From Desulfuromonas thiophila (GTDB lineage Bacteria; Desulfobacterota; Desulfuromonadia; Desulfuromonadales; Desulfuromonadaceae): 64,000 nucleotides of DNA. The position numbers were made by a program, and so were the translations under genes. Within the stretch, counting starts at the first letter, position 1. The number at the start of each line of letters is the position of its first letter. The stretch lies in NCBI RefSeq assembly GCF_900101955.1, contig NZ_FNAQ01000010.1:1-64000 (forward strand), written 5' to 3'. The notes beneath the pieces are model-generated. The model did no database searches, was not told the origin of the DNA, and worked only from the letters and a program-made list of their open reading frames with translations. Below are positions 47,861 to 56,562 of this stretch, in pieces.

Positions 47861-47866
47861 GAAACA

Positions 47867-48607
47867 TCACTCCTGCGGCAGAGGAGGCAAGTCGGCAAGA
47901 AAGGCCAGCGTCGCCTGCTCGGCCCGCTGCATGGCAGTGGCCAGATCCCACTGGCGCAGGTCGCGGTTGCCGGTGGCATTGGACAGGCCGCGCACCTCAA
48001 TAAACGGCACGCCGACGGCCAGGCATTGGTGAGCGACGGCCGCGCCCTCCATGTTTTCACACAGCCCGCCACAGTGTTGCTGGCGCAACAGCGCCAGATC
48101 GTCGCGGCCGCTGCCGCAGGAGACGGTGACGAAGGGACCACAGCCGACCTGACAGCCCAGCTGCCGCGCCAGTGTGCGGCAACTCTGTGCCAGTTGTCCG
48201 GTCAGCAGCGGGTCACAGGGAAAGCGGTTGTAATAACATCCGGCTGGCGTGCGCAGCAGGGGCAGGTCAAGCTGGCTCAGATCGCGAAACCCCTGCGGTG
48301 TGGCTACCCCCTCGTCACCGTAATGTTCTTCACAGGCGACAGCCAGATCACCGACGGCCAGACCGCTGGCCGGATAGAACCCGCCGCAGCCGTGCAGCAC
48401 GACCAGCCGTGGGCGTTGCTGCAGCAGCAAGGCCGCTGCCGCCGCCGCGTTGGCCTTGCCGACACCGCCACAGAGCAGCGCCACGGGCTGGCCCTGCAGG
48501 GTTCCCTGGCAGAGGTCGTAGGAGCCGAGGCGGTGCTGACGGGGGTGCAGCAGCTGTTCACGCAGCTGCCGCTGTTCGGCGGCCACGGCGCATTGCAGGA
48601 CAATCAT
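47867..48607 (-). CDS. mqnB: Futalosine hydrolase MqnB
   Basis: 246 residues, nucleosidase/phosphorylase fold. LLCGGVGKANAAAAAALLL, GCGGFYPASGLAVGDLAV and CENMEGAAVAHQCLAVGVPF with Glu-Met-Glu at the active site match MqnB. It removes hypoxanthine from futalosine or a related compound. Its ATG overlaps the stop of the upstream unknown gene (ATGA). Confidence 0.9.
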   Translation of the reverse strand: MIVLQCAVAAEQRQLREQLLHPRQHRLGSYDLCQGTLQGQPVALLCGGVGKANAAAAAALLLQQRPRLVVLHGCGGFYPASGLAVGDLAVACEEHYGDEGVATPQGFRDLSQLDLPLLRTPAGCYYNRFPCDPLLTGQLAQSCRTLARQLGCQVGCGPFVTVSCGSGRDDLALLRQQHCGGLCENMEGAAVAHQCLAVGVPFIEVRGLSNATGNRDLRQWDLATAMQRAEQATLAFLADLPPLPQE

Positions 48608-49704
48608 GGCCGCCGGCGGTACCAGCCGCAGCGGATCAGGTCGCGGCGCAACGAGGCACCGTGCTGACGCGGAATGCCCCAGTGCCAGAAACGCTGATTG
48701 CGTGGCTGGGTCTCGGCCTGGCTCAGACAGTGGCCGGTTTCGGTCAGCTGGCGGCGGAAACGGTTGTCGGCATCGGCGATGAAGCGCAGCAGCTTGTAGC
48801 GTAGTCGGCTGTCAACCCGGTCGGCCACCCAGGCGATCAGGTCGCGCAGCTTGAGCCCTTCGAGATAGTCTTCCAGGCAGCCGTCGAAGCACTCCTGGCA
48901 GCAATCGACGAAATCACGCCATTCCAGCAGGATGTTGACGAATTCGTCTTCCGGTTCCCAGCAGACATCGGGGTGGTCGTGCAGCAGCTCGTAGATGCTG
49001 TCCTGCTCGCGGGCGCTGAGAAAAAAATCCTCTCCTTCGCTGGCCGGACTCATCTCAAACAGCTCGACCAGTTCGGCCCCGTAGTGGATGTAGTCGAGCT
49101 CACGGTTGCTGAAGCCCTGCAGTTCCAGTGGCCGTGAGGCGCGCGGGATGCTGACCAGGGAGAGGTGGTCGTGGGCGAAGTCGGCCGGAAACAGCAACTC
49201 CTGCCGGTGCGGCAGGCCATAGCGCGCCAGCAGATTCATGGTGCGGATGTGGTTGGCGGTGAAACAGGTGAAGGCTTTTTCTTCGGAATAGAAGATTTCC
49301 GCGCCCAACCGGCTGTTGGCCAGACCGAAGCCGACAAAACCGTCGTGCAGCAGGCGACTGAAATAAGGCCGTAACAGGTCGACGATTTCCAGCGTCGGCA
49401 TGTAGGGCGAATAAAATACGGTTGGTTGGGTCGGCTGTTCCGGATCGCTGGTGAGTTGCTGCTCGGGGTAGTACTCGAAAACAAAGAAGCTCTCGTCGGA
49501 AACCAGCACGCTGCAGGCTTCGAACAGGGCCGGCAGCAGATTGAGATCAGCCAGCACGACAAAGCGGTAGGCATCGCGGCAGTCCTCTACCGGGGCCAGG
49601 CTGTAGCCCGGTGTCAGCTGGCGGTAATCGCTGCGCAACTGCTCGCTGGGCCAGACGCGCAGGCCACAGGGCTGCTCTAGGGAAGAACGGAAAAAATGGG
49701 CCAC
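48604..49704 (-). CDS. Unknown protein coupled to mqnB-mqnD
   Basis: 366 residues from GTG 49704, with GAGG eight bases upstream; an upstream extension to 49791 is less likely. Not recognised. It is acidic in the middle, with a Cys group FVDCCQECFDGCLEDYLEGL (about 290-310). No signal peptide or membrane helix is apparent. Its stop overlaps the mqnB start by four bases, so it is translated with two menaquinone genes and may have a linked role. Confidence 0.75.
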   Translation of the reverse strand: MAHFFRSSLEQPCGLRVWPSEQLRSDYRQLTPGYSLAPVEDCRDAYRFVVLADLNLLPALFEACSVLVSDESFFVFEYYPEQQLTSDPEQPTQPTVFYSPYMPTLEIVDLLRPYFSRLLHDGFVGFGLANSRLGAEIFYSEEKAFTCFTANHIRTMNLLARYGLPHRQELLFPADFAHDHLSLVSIPRASRPLELQGFSNRELDYIHYGAELVELFEMSPASEGEDFFLSAREQDSIYELLHDHPDVCWEPEDEFVNILLEWRDFVDCCQECFDGCLEDYLEGLKLRDLIAWVADRVDSRLRYKLLRFIADADNRFRRQLTETGHCLSQAETQPRNQRFWHWGIPRQHGASLRRDLIRCGWYRRRP

Positions 49705-49819
49705 GCAGTCAACCTCGGATGGATATACGCCGGATGGGAACAGCAGGGGGCAAACTGCGGTAAGAATAGAGACTTGGCGCGCCAAAGTCAACGCCGCGGC
49801 GCAGGCTGGTAATGTACCG

Positions 49820-50794
49820 TCAGTGGCGGCGAAAACGTTCCAGCAGCCGTTGGCAGGCCGCGCCCGGCGTGGTAATGCCGGCGACGACAGCCTGTTCCAC
49901 CTGTGGCAGCAGGGCCGCCACCTGGCGATCGTGCAGGAACAGCTCCTTCAAGGCATCGAGCAGCAGCGCCCATAGCCAGTCGCGTGCCTGCTGGCGGCGT
50001 TTTTCACTGAAGGTGCCATTGGCCTGCATCTGTTGGCGAAACTGTTGCAGCATCTGCCAGAATTCGGCGATTCCCTGCTGCTGCAGGGCGCTGCAGCATA
50101 GCACCGGTACCTGCCAGTCGGGATAACGTGGTCGCAGGATGTGCAGTGCGTTGCGGTACTGCTGCCGGGCCAGCTCGGCCCGCTGGCGATTGTCGCCATC
50201 AGCCTTGTTGATGACAATGGCGTCGGCGATTTCCATCACGCCCTTTTTGATGCCTTGCAATTCGTCGCCGGCACCAGCCAGCTGCAGCAGCACGAACATA
50301 TCGACCATGGAGGCGACGGTAATCTCCGACTGGCCGACGCCGACGGTTTCCACCAGCACGATGTCGTAGCCGGCCGCCTCACACAGCAGCAGGGTTTCAC
50401 GGGTCTTGCGCGCTACGCCACCGAGGCTGTCACCCGCTGGCGAAGGGCGGATAAAGGCGTTGGCATCACGCGCCAGCTGTTCCATGCGGGTCTTGTCGCC
50501 CAGAATGCTGCCGCCGGAGATCTGCGACGAGGGATCGACAGCCAGTACCGCCACCCGGTGTCCCCGCGCGGTGAGATAAAGGCCAAAGGCCTCTATGAAG
50601 GTGCTTTTGCCGACGCCGGGCACGCCGGAAATGCCGATGCGCAAGCTGTTGCCGGTGGCTGGCAGCAGGGTTTCCAGTAGGGCATCGGCCTGTTGGCGGT
50701 GTTCGATGCGGCGGCTTTCGATCAGGGTGATGCCTTTGGCCAGGGCACGCAGCTGGCCGGCGCGAATCTGCTCGGCAAGGGTGGCGATGGACAT
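49820..50794 (-). CDS. meaB: Methylmalonyl-CoA mutase GTPase chaperone MeaB
   Basis: 324 residues from ATG 50794 (GGAGA upstream). P-loop GVPGVGKSTFIEAFG is at about 54-68, DPSSQISGGSILGDKTRM is a MeaB signature, and INKADGDNRQRA serves as the base-specificity motif. It guards methylmalonyl-CoA mutase against inactivation and gates cofactor loading. It is the gene after the mutase in the same direction. Confidence 0.94.
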   Translation of the reverse strand: MSIATLAEQIRAGQLRALAKGITLIESRRIEHRQQADALLETLLPATGNSLRIGISGVPGVGKSTFIEAFGLYLTARGHRVAVLAVDPSSQISGGSILGDKTRMEQLARDANAFIRPSPAGDSLGGVARKTRETLLLCEAAGYDIVLVETVGVGQSEITVASMVDMFVLLQLAGAGDELQGIKKGVMEIADAIVINKADGDNRQRAELARQQYRNALHILRPRYPDWQVPVLCCSALQQQGIAEFWQMLQQFRQQMQANGTFSEKRRQQARDWLWALLLDALKELFLHDRQVAALLPQVEQAVVAGITTPGAACQRLLERFRRH

Positions 50795-50810
50795 GCGTTT
50801 CTCCAAAAAA

Positions 50811-50843
50811 GCGGGCGTACTCGTAAAAGCACGCCCGCTCTGG
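50811..50843. repeat. Inverted repeat between mutase and meaB
   Basis: AGCGGGCGT and ACGCCCGCT around a loop of about 12 bases, with a short A/T run on one side. It may partly stop or stabilise the mutase message before meaB; the flanking T run is too short to call a terminator. Confidence 0.55.
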
Positions 50844-50878
50844 TTCAGGGAGGCGAAAACAGGTTGGCCCCGTGTCGG

Positions 50879-53020
50879 CTAATTCTTCTGCCGGGCGCGG
50901 ATGGCAGCGAGGGTCTCGCGGCCGGATTTAACGATCGGGGTACCGGGGCCGAAGATGCAGGCAGCGCCAGCGGCATAGAGGGCGTCATAGTCCTGCCGCG
51001 GGATGACACCACCACAGACGATGACAATGTCGTCGGCGCCGAGTTTTTTCAGCTCCGCCGCCAGCTGCGGTACCAGGGTCTTGTGGCCGGCGGCCAGGCT
51101 GGAAACACCAACGGCGTGGACGTCATTCTCCACGGCCATTTTGGCCGCTTCCGCCGGGGTCTGGAACAGCGGGCCGACATCGACATCGTAACCGACATCG
51201 GCGTAAGCGCTGGCCACCACCTTGGCGCCACGGTCATGGCCATCCTGGCCCATCTTGGCGATCAGGATACGGGGGCGGCGGCCCTCCTCGGCGGCGAAGG
51301 CCTCAACCTGCTGTTTCAGTTCGGCAAAATCGTTATCGTTGGCACACACCGAGGCGTAGGCTCCTGACACCAGTCGAATCTCGGCCCGATGGCGGCCGAA
51401 TACCTTTTCCATGGCATCGGAAATCTCGCCCACGGTCGCGCGGCAGCGGGCCGCCGCGACGCAGAGGGCAAGCAGATTGGCGTCGGTATTCTGGCAGCCG
51501 GCGCTGATGGCGTCAAGGGCGGCTTGGCAGGCGGTTTCGTCACGGCTGGCGCGGATCTGCTGCAGGCGGCGAATCTGCGATTCGCGCACGGCAGTGTTGT
51601 CGATATCGAGCACCTCGATGGGGTCTTCCTTCTCCAGCCGGTATTTGTTGACGCCGACAATGACATCGCGGCCGCTGTCGATGGCGGCCTGCTTCTTGGC
51701 GGCCGATTCCTCAATACGCAGCTTGGGCATGCCCGACTCGATGGCCTTGGTCATGCCGCCGAGTTCGTCAATTTCGGCCAGCAGCTTGCGTGCTTCCTTG
51801 ATCAGCTCGCCGGTGAGGCTTTCGACGTAGTAGGAGCCGGCCAGCGGGTCAACCACATTGCAGATGCCGCTTTCCTCCTGAATCACCAGCTGGGTATTGC
51901 GGGCGATGCGCGCTGACTGGTCGGTCGGCAGGGCGATGGCCTCGTCCAGAGCATTGGTGTGGAGCGACTGGGTGCCACCCAGTACCGCCGCCAGGGCTTC
52001 AATGGTGGTGCGGATGACGTTGTTGTACGGATCCTGCTCGGTCAGGCTCCAGCCCGAGGTCTGGCAGTGGGTGCGCAGGGCCTTGGATTTGGGATTCTTC
52101 GGCTGAAACTGCTCCATCAGCTCTGACCAGAGGAAACGGGCGGCGCGCAGCTTGGCCGCCTCCATAAAGAAATTCATGCCGATGGCGAAGAAGAACGACA
52201 GGCGTGGAGCGAAGGCGTCGACATCCAGTCCGCGGGCCAGAGCGGCGCGGACATATTCCAGGCCATCGGCCAGGGTGAAGGCCAGCTCCAGGGCGTTGTT
52301 GGCGCCGGCTTCCTGGATGTGGTAGCCGCTGATGGAGATGGAGTTGAACTTGGGCATGTGGGCGCTGGTGTAGGCGATGATGTCGGCAATGATGCGCATG
52401 GAGGGTTCGGGCGGGTAGATGTAGGTGTTGCGCACCATGAATTCCTTGAGAATGTCATTTTGGATGGTGCCCGCCAGCTGCTCCTGAGTCACGCCCTGCT
52501 CCTCGGCGGCAACGATGTAGTTGGCCATGATCGGCAACACCGCGCCGTTCATGGTCATGGACACCGAAACCTTGTCGAGGGGGATGCCACCAAAGAGGAT
52601 CTTCATGTCCTCCACCGAGTCGATGGCGACGCCGGCCTTGCCGACATCGCCGACCACCCGTGGATGGTCGGAATCGTAGCCGCGGTGGGTCGCCAGATCG
52701 AAAGCCACCGACAGGCCCTGCTGGCCGGCGGCGAGGTTGCGGCGGTAGAAGGCGTTGGATTCCTCGGCAGTGGAAAAGCCGGCGTACTGGCGCACCGTCC
52801 AGGGTCGGCCGGCGTACATGGTGGCTACCGGGCCGCGCACGAAGGGCGGCAAGCCCGGCAGGCTGTCGAGATGTTCCAGCCCGGTCAGATCCGCGGCGGT
52901 GTAGAGGGGCTTGACGACAATGCCCTCGGCCGTATTCCAGTGGAAGCCGGCCAGGTCGTCGGTCTTCTTTTCCTTGCGCGCCAGAGCCTGCCATTGCTCC
53001 AGGGTTGGTTTGTCTGCCAT
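50879..53020 (-). CDS. Methylmalonyl-CoA mutase (single chain)
   Basis: 713 residues, the full catalytic chain. The N-terminal TIM-barrel region has [20 protein letters not shown] and [13 protein letters not shown], and the middle [20 protein letters not shown]. The C-terminal B12 domain has the His ligand motif [14 protein letters not shown] near residue 595. It interconverts succinyl-CoA and methylmalonyl-CoA using adenosylcobalamin. ATG follows AAAGGATCA. Confidence 0.96.
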   Translation of the reverse strand: MADKPTLEQWQALARKEKKTDDLAGFHWNTAEGIVVKPLYTAADLTGLEHLDSLPGLPPFVRGPVATMYAGRPWTVRQYAGFSTAEESNAFYRRNLAAGQQGLSVAFDLATHRGYDSDHPRVVGDVGKAGVAIDSVEDMKILFGGIPLDKVSVSMTMNGAVLPIMANYIVAAEEQGVTQEQLAGTIQNDILKEFMVRNTYIYPPEPSMRIIADIIAYTSAHMPKFNSISISGYHIQEAGANNALELAFTLADGLEYVRAALARGLDVDAFAPRLSFFFAIGMNFFMEAAKLRAARFLWSELMEQFQPKNPKSKALRTHCQTSGWSLTEQDPYNNVIRTTIEALAAVLGGTQSLHTNALDEAIALPTDQSARIARNTQLVIQEESGICNVVDPLAGSYYVESLTGELIKEARKLLAEIDELGGMTKAIESGMPKLRIEESAAKKQAAIDSGRDVIVGVNKYRLEKEDPIEVLDIDNTAVRESQIRRLQQIRASRDETACQAALDAISAGCQNTDANLLALCVAAARCRATVGEISDAMEKVFGRHRAEIRLVSGAYASVCANDNDFAELKQQVEAFAAEEGRRPRILIAKMGQDGHDRGAKVVASAYADVGYDVDVGPLFQTPAEAAKMAVENDVHAVGVSSLAAGHKTLVPQLAAELKKLGADDIVIVCGGVIPRQDYDALYAAGAACIFGPGTPIVKSGRETLAAIRARQKN

Positions 53021-53089
53021 CTATGATCCTTTCAGCGATTGTGAAAAAACGGGGGAATGAGGGGCAAGGCCGGATGAAAAGGCCGAAAG

Positions 53090-53653
53090 TCAGTATTCGA
53101 TGCCGAGGCGGGCCTCCAGCCCGGCGTTGTAGTAGTGCTTGATGCAGCGCATTTCGGTGACCAGATCGGCTGCTGCGATCAGGGGCGCCGGGGCGTTGCG
53201 GCCGGTCAGCACCAGCTCGGTGGCTGGCGCCCGGCAGGCCAGCAGCTCCAGCACGGCTTCCAGGGAAACCAGACCGAAGTCGAGCGCGTTGATCAGTTCA
53301 TCAAGAATCAGCAGATCGATCTGGCCTTCACGCGCCAGGGTGAAGGCGCGCTGCAGCCCCTGCTGGGCGCAGGCGATATCCTCGGGGGCGGGATGCTGGC
53401 GGTTGACGAAGTTGGGCCGGCCGCATTGTTCCACCTGCCAGTTGTTGCCCATACGGCCGGCGCTGTGTATCTCGCCGTAGCTGGAATCCTGCTTCATGAA
53501 GTGAAGAATGTGAACGCGCCAGCCGTGCCCGGCAGCGCGGAAGGCCAGTCCCAAGGCCGCCGTGGTCTTGCCCTTGCCATCACCGGTATAGAGCTGTACG
53601 CGGCCCCGGCGGTTGGCAGGCAGGCTGGAAAGGGGCTGAGCGTTGCTGGTCAT
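53090..53653 (-). CDS. cobO: Cob(I)yrinic acid a,c-diamide adenosyltransferase (CobA/BtuR type)
   Basis: 187 residues. P-loop YTGDGKGKTTAALGLAFRA at about 22-40, HFMKQDSSYGE and LILDELINALDFGLV are hallmarks of the BtuR/CobO ATP:corrinoid adenosyltransferases. It makes the adenosyl cofactor. Its place just upstream of the mutase fits supply of adenosylcobalamin to it. Confidence 0.93.
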   Translation of the reverse strand: MTSNAQPLSSLPANRRGRVQLYTGDGKGKTTAALGLAFRAAGHGWRVHILHFMKQDSSYGEIHSAGRMGNNWQVEQCGRPNFVNRQHPAPEDIACAQQGLQRAFTLAREGQIDLLILDELINALDFGLVSLEAVLELLACRAPATELVLTGRNAPAPLIAAADLVTEMRCIKHYYNAGLEARLGIEY

Positions 53654-53722
53654 GGCTGGCTCTCCTGTCGCGGGTTGGGAGCATCAACCGCAGTTTTGGC
53701 TGGTAGAATTGTTTTTTAAAGA

Positions 53723-53740
53723 CGCTAAAAACTTTTAGCG
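53723..53740. promoter_or_regulatory. Palindrome between cobO and the XRE regulator
   Basis: CGCTAAAAACTTTTAGCG: two 8-base arms CGCTAAAA and TTTTAGCG around AC, a perfect palindrome. It is 70 bases before the cobO start on the minus strand and lies in the divergent spacer shared with the XRE-cupin regulator. It could be that regulator's operator. Confidence 0.5.
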
Positions 53741-54020
53741 AGGTGAAATATATCAGCCACTGGAAAGCCTTGTCAAGCAGCCTGATCCGGCCCTTTGTGC
53801 CACAAAAGAGCGTGCTAGAACACCTCTTTTTTCGTTGGAGGCGTTCCATTGTCGCGCTGTCTGGTCGTGGCGGAGGCCCGGTTCCGGCCCCGCCGCGCCG
53901 CTTTCAGGTTTCTGGCCGGTCATGTTTAATTTTACGTCAAATGGTTGGAATGAAAGGATTATTTTGCCAGTTCGATGATTTACTGCGGGTAAAGGTTTTT
54001 ACTGACGATAAACTATCCGA

Positions 54021-54049
54021 TTGACAATTAAATCGACATGTTTTATACC
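54021..54049 (+). promoter_or_regulatory. Promoter of the XRE-cupin regulator
   Basis: TTGACA (54021-54026) and TATACC (54044-54049) with 17 bases between, or TTATAC one base earlier with 16. A strong sigma-70 type pair inside an AT-rich stretch. Confidence 0.65.
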
Positions 54050-54095
54050 GTGCGAGCCAATAGAACCGCTTTCTATTTTTCTGTGAGGCAGGCCC

Positions 54096-54656
54096 TTGGA
54101 ATACAACATCGGCGCGAAAATCAAAGAGCTGCGCAAGGCCCGCAAGCTGACCCTCCAGGCCGTCGCCAGCGAGACCGGTTTCTCGCCGGCGCTGATTTCC
54201 CAGATCGAGAACAACAACGTATCCCCGCCCATTGCCACCCTGTCGAAAATCGCCCGTTTTTTCGATGTCAAGATCAGCCATTTCTTCGAGGAAGAGGAGG
54301 AGGCGCGGCGCTATGAGGTGGTGCGCGTGGTCGATCGGCGCGTGGTCAGTCGGGTGATTTCCAAGGCCGGCAAGGGCCATGGCTATACCTATGAGGCCCT
54401 GTCGGTCCACAAGCTCAACAAGAAGATGGAACCCTTCATCGTCAGCCTGTCAGAGCGCAGTGACGATGAAACGCTTTACAATCACGATGGCGAGGAATTC
54501 CTGCTGGTACTGGAAGGCTGCGCCGAAGTGCTGCTCGATGACGAACGCATCCGCCTTGACGCGGGCGATGCCGTCTATTTCGATTCGTCCATGCGCCACC
54601 GTTTGCTGTCCTATGATGGCCGGCCGGTGCGGGTGCTCGCCATTGTCACCCGCTGA
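54096..54656 (+). CDS. XRE-family regulator with cupin domain
   Basis: 186 residues, TTG start at 54096 with GAGG eight bases upstream. The helix-turn-helix at about 7-60 (KELRKARKLTLQAVASETGF) precedes a cupin domain (about 110-180, HDGEEFLLVLEGCAEVLLDD, then DAGDAVYFDSSMRH). This build is common for regulators of short-chain acid and propionyl-CoA genes. It probably senses a metabolite of the adjacent carboxylase/mutase block. Confidence 0.88.
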   Translation: MEYNIGAKIKELRKARKLTLQAVASETGFSPALISQIENNNVSPPIATLSKIARFFDVKISHFFEEEEEARRYEVVRVVDRRVVSRVISKAGKGHGYTYEALSVHKLNKKMEPFIVSLSERSDDETLYNHDGEEFLLVLEGCAEVLLDDERIRLDAGDAVYFDSSMRHRLLSYDGRPVRVLAIVTR

Positions 54657-54766
54657 TGGTGGCGGCGAGCGCGTAACCTTCTTAACTGCCTGATCTGTCC
54701 GGCCGGCTGCGGAAGGCGTGGCTGACCGGGCTGCCTGCTCTCATCAAAATCAAGGGATGGCCAACC

Positions 54767-56491
54767 ATGTCGAAAAACATCATCAAGCCTACACTGGAGA
54801 ATCCGCTGGATCCGCCTGTCAACGTCGAGTTCACCATCCCTGGTGAAATCCCCGGTCGCAAGGGGCCCTACGAAGAGGCCATGAAGGAAGGGCATGAGCT
54901 GATCGAGCGGCCCATCCGTTCCGTTGATGTCGGTCAGATCGAAAAGCAGCACTTCAAGCAGCGCATGACCGTGTGGGAGCGCATCCGGGTGCTGACCAGC
55001 GAAAACCCCAACATTCTGTTCCAGAACTGGGGCAAGAATCTCGACGGGGCCTCGCTGGTGACCGGCATTCTCAGCATCAACGGTCGCGACGTGGCCTTCT
55101 ACGGTCACGATTTCACCGTGCGGGCCGGTTCCATTGATGCCACCAACGGCAGCAAGCTGGCACGGCTGTTCACCATGGCTGGTGAGCAGGGCATTCCGGT
55201 TATTGGCATGAACGATTCGGCTGGCGCCTTCGTGCCGGCCGGTGTCGGCGGTCTCGATGGCTATGCCGAGGCGTTTACTGCCCTGCGCAAGATCAGTGGT
55301 GTGGTGCCCTCGATCATGTGCATGTTCGGCTTCAACGCCGGCGGCGGTTCCTATCTGCCGCGGCAGGGCAGTTTTGTCATTCAGCCTGAGGACACCTTCT
55401 TCGGCCTGACCGGGCCGGGCGTGGTCAAGTCGGTGCTGGGCGAGGATATCTCGCCAGAGGATCTAGGTGGGCCCAAGGTGCATGGCGCGTCCGGCGTGGC
55501 CGATCTGACGGTGCAGGACGAAACCGCCGCCCTGCGCGCCGCCGTGCATTTGCTGAGCTATCTGCCGGACAACAACCACAGCATGGCGCCGGTCATCAAG
55601 ACCAGCGACCCGCTGGAGCGCAAGACCTGGGAAATCAATACCCTGCTGAAAAAGGCCTTCAACTCGCCGACAGGTTTCAATACGCCTTTCGATGTCTCCA
55701 TCATCATCCAGCAGATTTGCGATCACGGCGACTACTTCGAGATTCAGCCCAATCGCGCCCGCGAGGCCGTGACCGCTTTCGGCCGCCTTGGTGGCAACGT
55801 GGTTGGTTTTGTCGCCAACAACAGCGCGGTCGCCTCCGGTCAGATCGACTGTGATTCCGCTGTCAAGATTGCCCGCTTTGTGCGCTTCTGCAATATCTAC
55901 AACATTCCGCTGATCTTCATGGAAGACACCACCGGTTTTCTGCCGGGGCGTGAGCAGGAGGCGCGCGGCATCGTTCAGGCCGGTCGTTCGATGCTCGATG
56001 CCATCGTCGATGTGCGCACGCCGCGCATTCTGCTGATTTTGCGCAACGCCTTCGGTGGCGCCTATGCCTCATATAACAACTACCCCACCGGCGCCGACCT
56101 GGTGCTGGCACTGCCGACCACCCGTCTGGCGGTCATGGGGCCGGCCGGCAAGGAGTTTGTCTACAAGAACGAATTGCGCAAGATCCGTTCGGCGGTGCCG
56201 GCCATGGTGCAGGAAGGAACCCAGCAGCGCATCGGCGCCGGCATGAACGGTGCCGAAGCCAAGAAGGAGGCCGAAGCCGAAGTGGCCGACTGGCTCAAGC
56301 AGCAGGAGGCGGCGCTGAATCTGCGCTACGAGAAGGAACTGATGAACCCGAAGGAGGGTCTGGCCCTGGGCTCGATCTCCTCGCTGGTGATGCCGACGGA
56401 TCTGCGCGAGGTGCTTGGCCGCAATCTCAATTTCTTCCTGCGGCATTATCAGCCCAGCGCCTGGCAGTCGGTGCAGCGCGAGTTCCATTGA
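54767..56491 (+). CDS. Acyl-CoA carboxylase carboxyltransferase subunit (PccB-like)
   Basis: 574 residues with the two crotonase-like halves of acyl-CoA carboxyltransferases. [60 protein letters not shown] and [13 protein letters not shown] mark the acyl-CoA and biotin sites. It may carboxylate propionyl-CoA or act as a decarboxylase/transcarboxylase part. It is followed by the biotin carboxylase. Confidence 0.9.
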   Translation: MSKNIIKPTLENPLDPPVNVEFTIPGEIPGRKGPYEEAMKEGHELIERPIRSVDVGQIEKQHFKQRMTVWERIRVLTSENPNILFQNWGKNLDGASLVTGILSINGRDVAFYGHDFTVRAGSIDATNGSKLARLFTMAGEQGIPVIGMNDSAGAFVPAGVGGLDGYAEAFTALRKISGVVPSIMCMFGFNAGGGSYLPRQGSFVIQPEDTFFGLTGPGVVKSVLGEDISPEDLGGPKVHGASGVADLTVQDETAALRAAVHLLSYLPDNNHSMAPVIKTSDPLERKTWEINTLLKKAFNSPTGFNTPFDVSIIIQQICDHGDYFEIQPNRAREAVTAFGRLGGNVVGFVANNSAVASGQIDCDSAVKIARFVRFCNIYNIPLIFMEDTTGFLPGREQEARGIVQAGRSMLDAIVDVRTPRILLILRNAFGGAYASYNNYPTGADLVLALPTTRLAVMGPAGKEFVYKNELRKIRSAVPAMVQEGTQQRIGAGMNGAEAKKEAEAEVADWLKQQEAALNLRYEKELMNPKEGLALGSISSLVMPTDLREVLGRNLNFFLRHYQPSAWQSVQREFH

Positions 56492-56562
56492 TGCGCTTGC
56501 CGGTGACGGTTTTCCCAGCGCGAGCATTTACGATAACCCCCCTGTAACGGGAGATTAGGCCC

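Larger units (their letters stand above)
53654..54095. other. Divergent spacer between mutase block and regulator
   Basis: About 440 bases with no supported gene. It holds the palindrome at 53723 and the promoter at 54021. The stretch 53930-54060 is much AT-richer than its surroundings. Confidence 0.5.

Noticed and set aside
53021-54095. Cobalamin riboswitch near the mutase and adenosyltransferase
   Set aside because: No B12 box-like or conserved aptamer sequence was seen on either strand.
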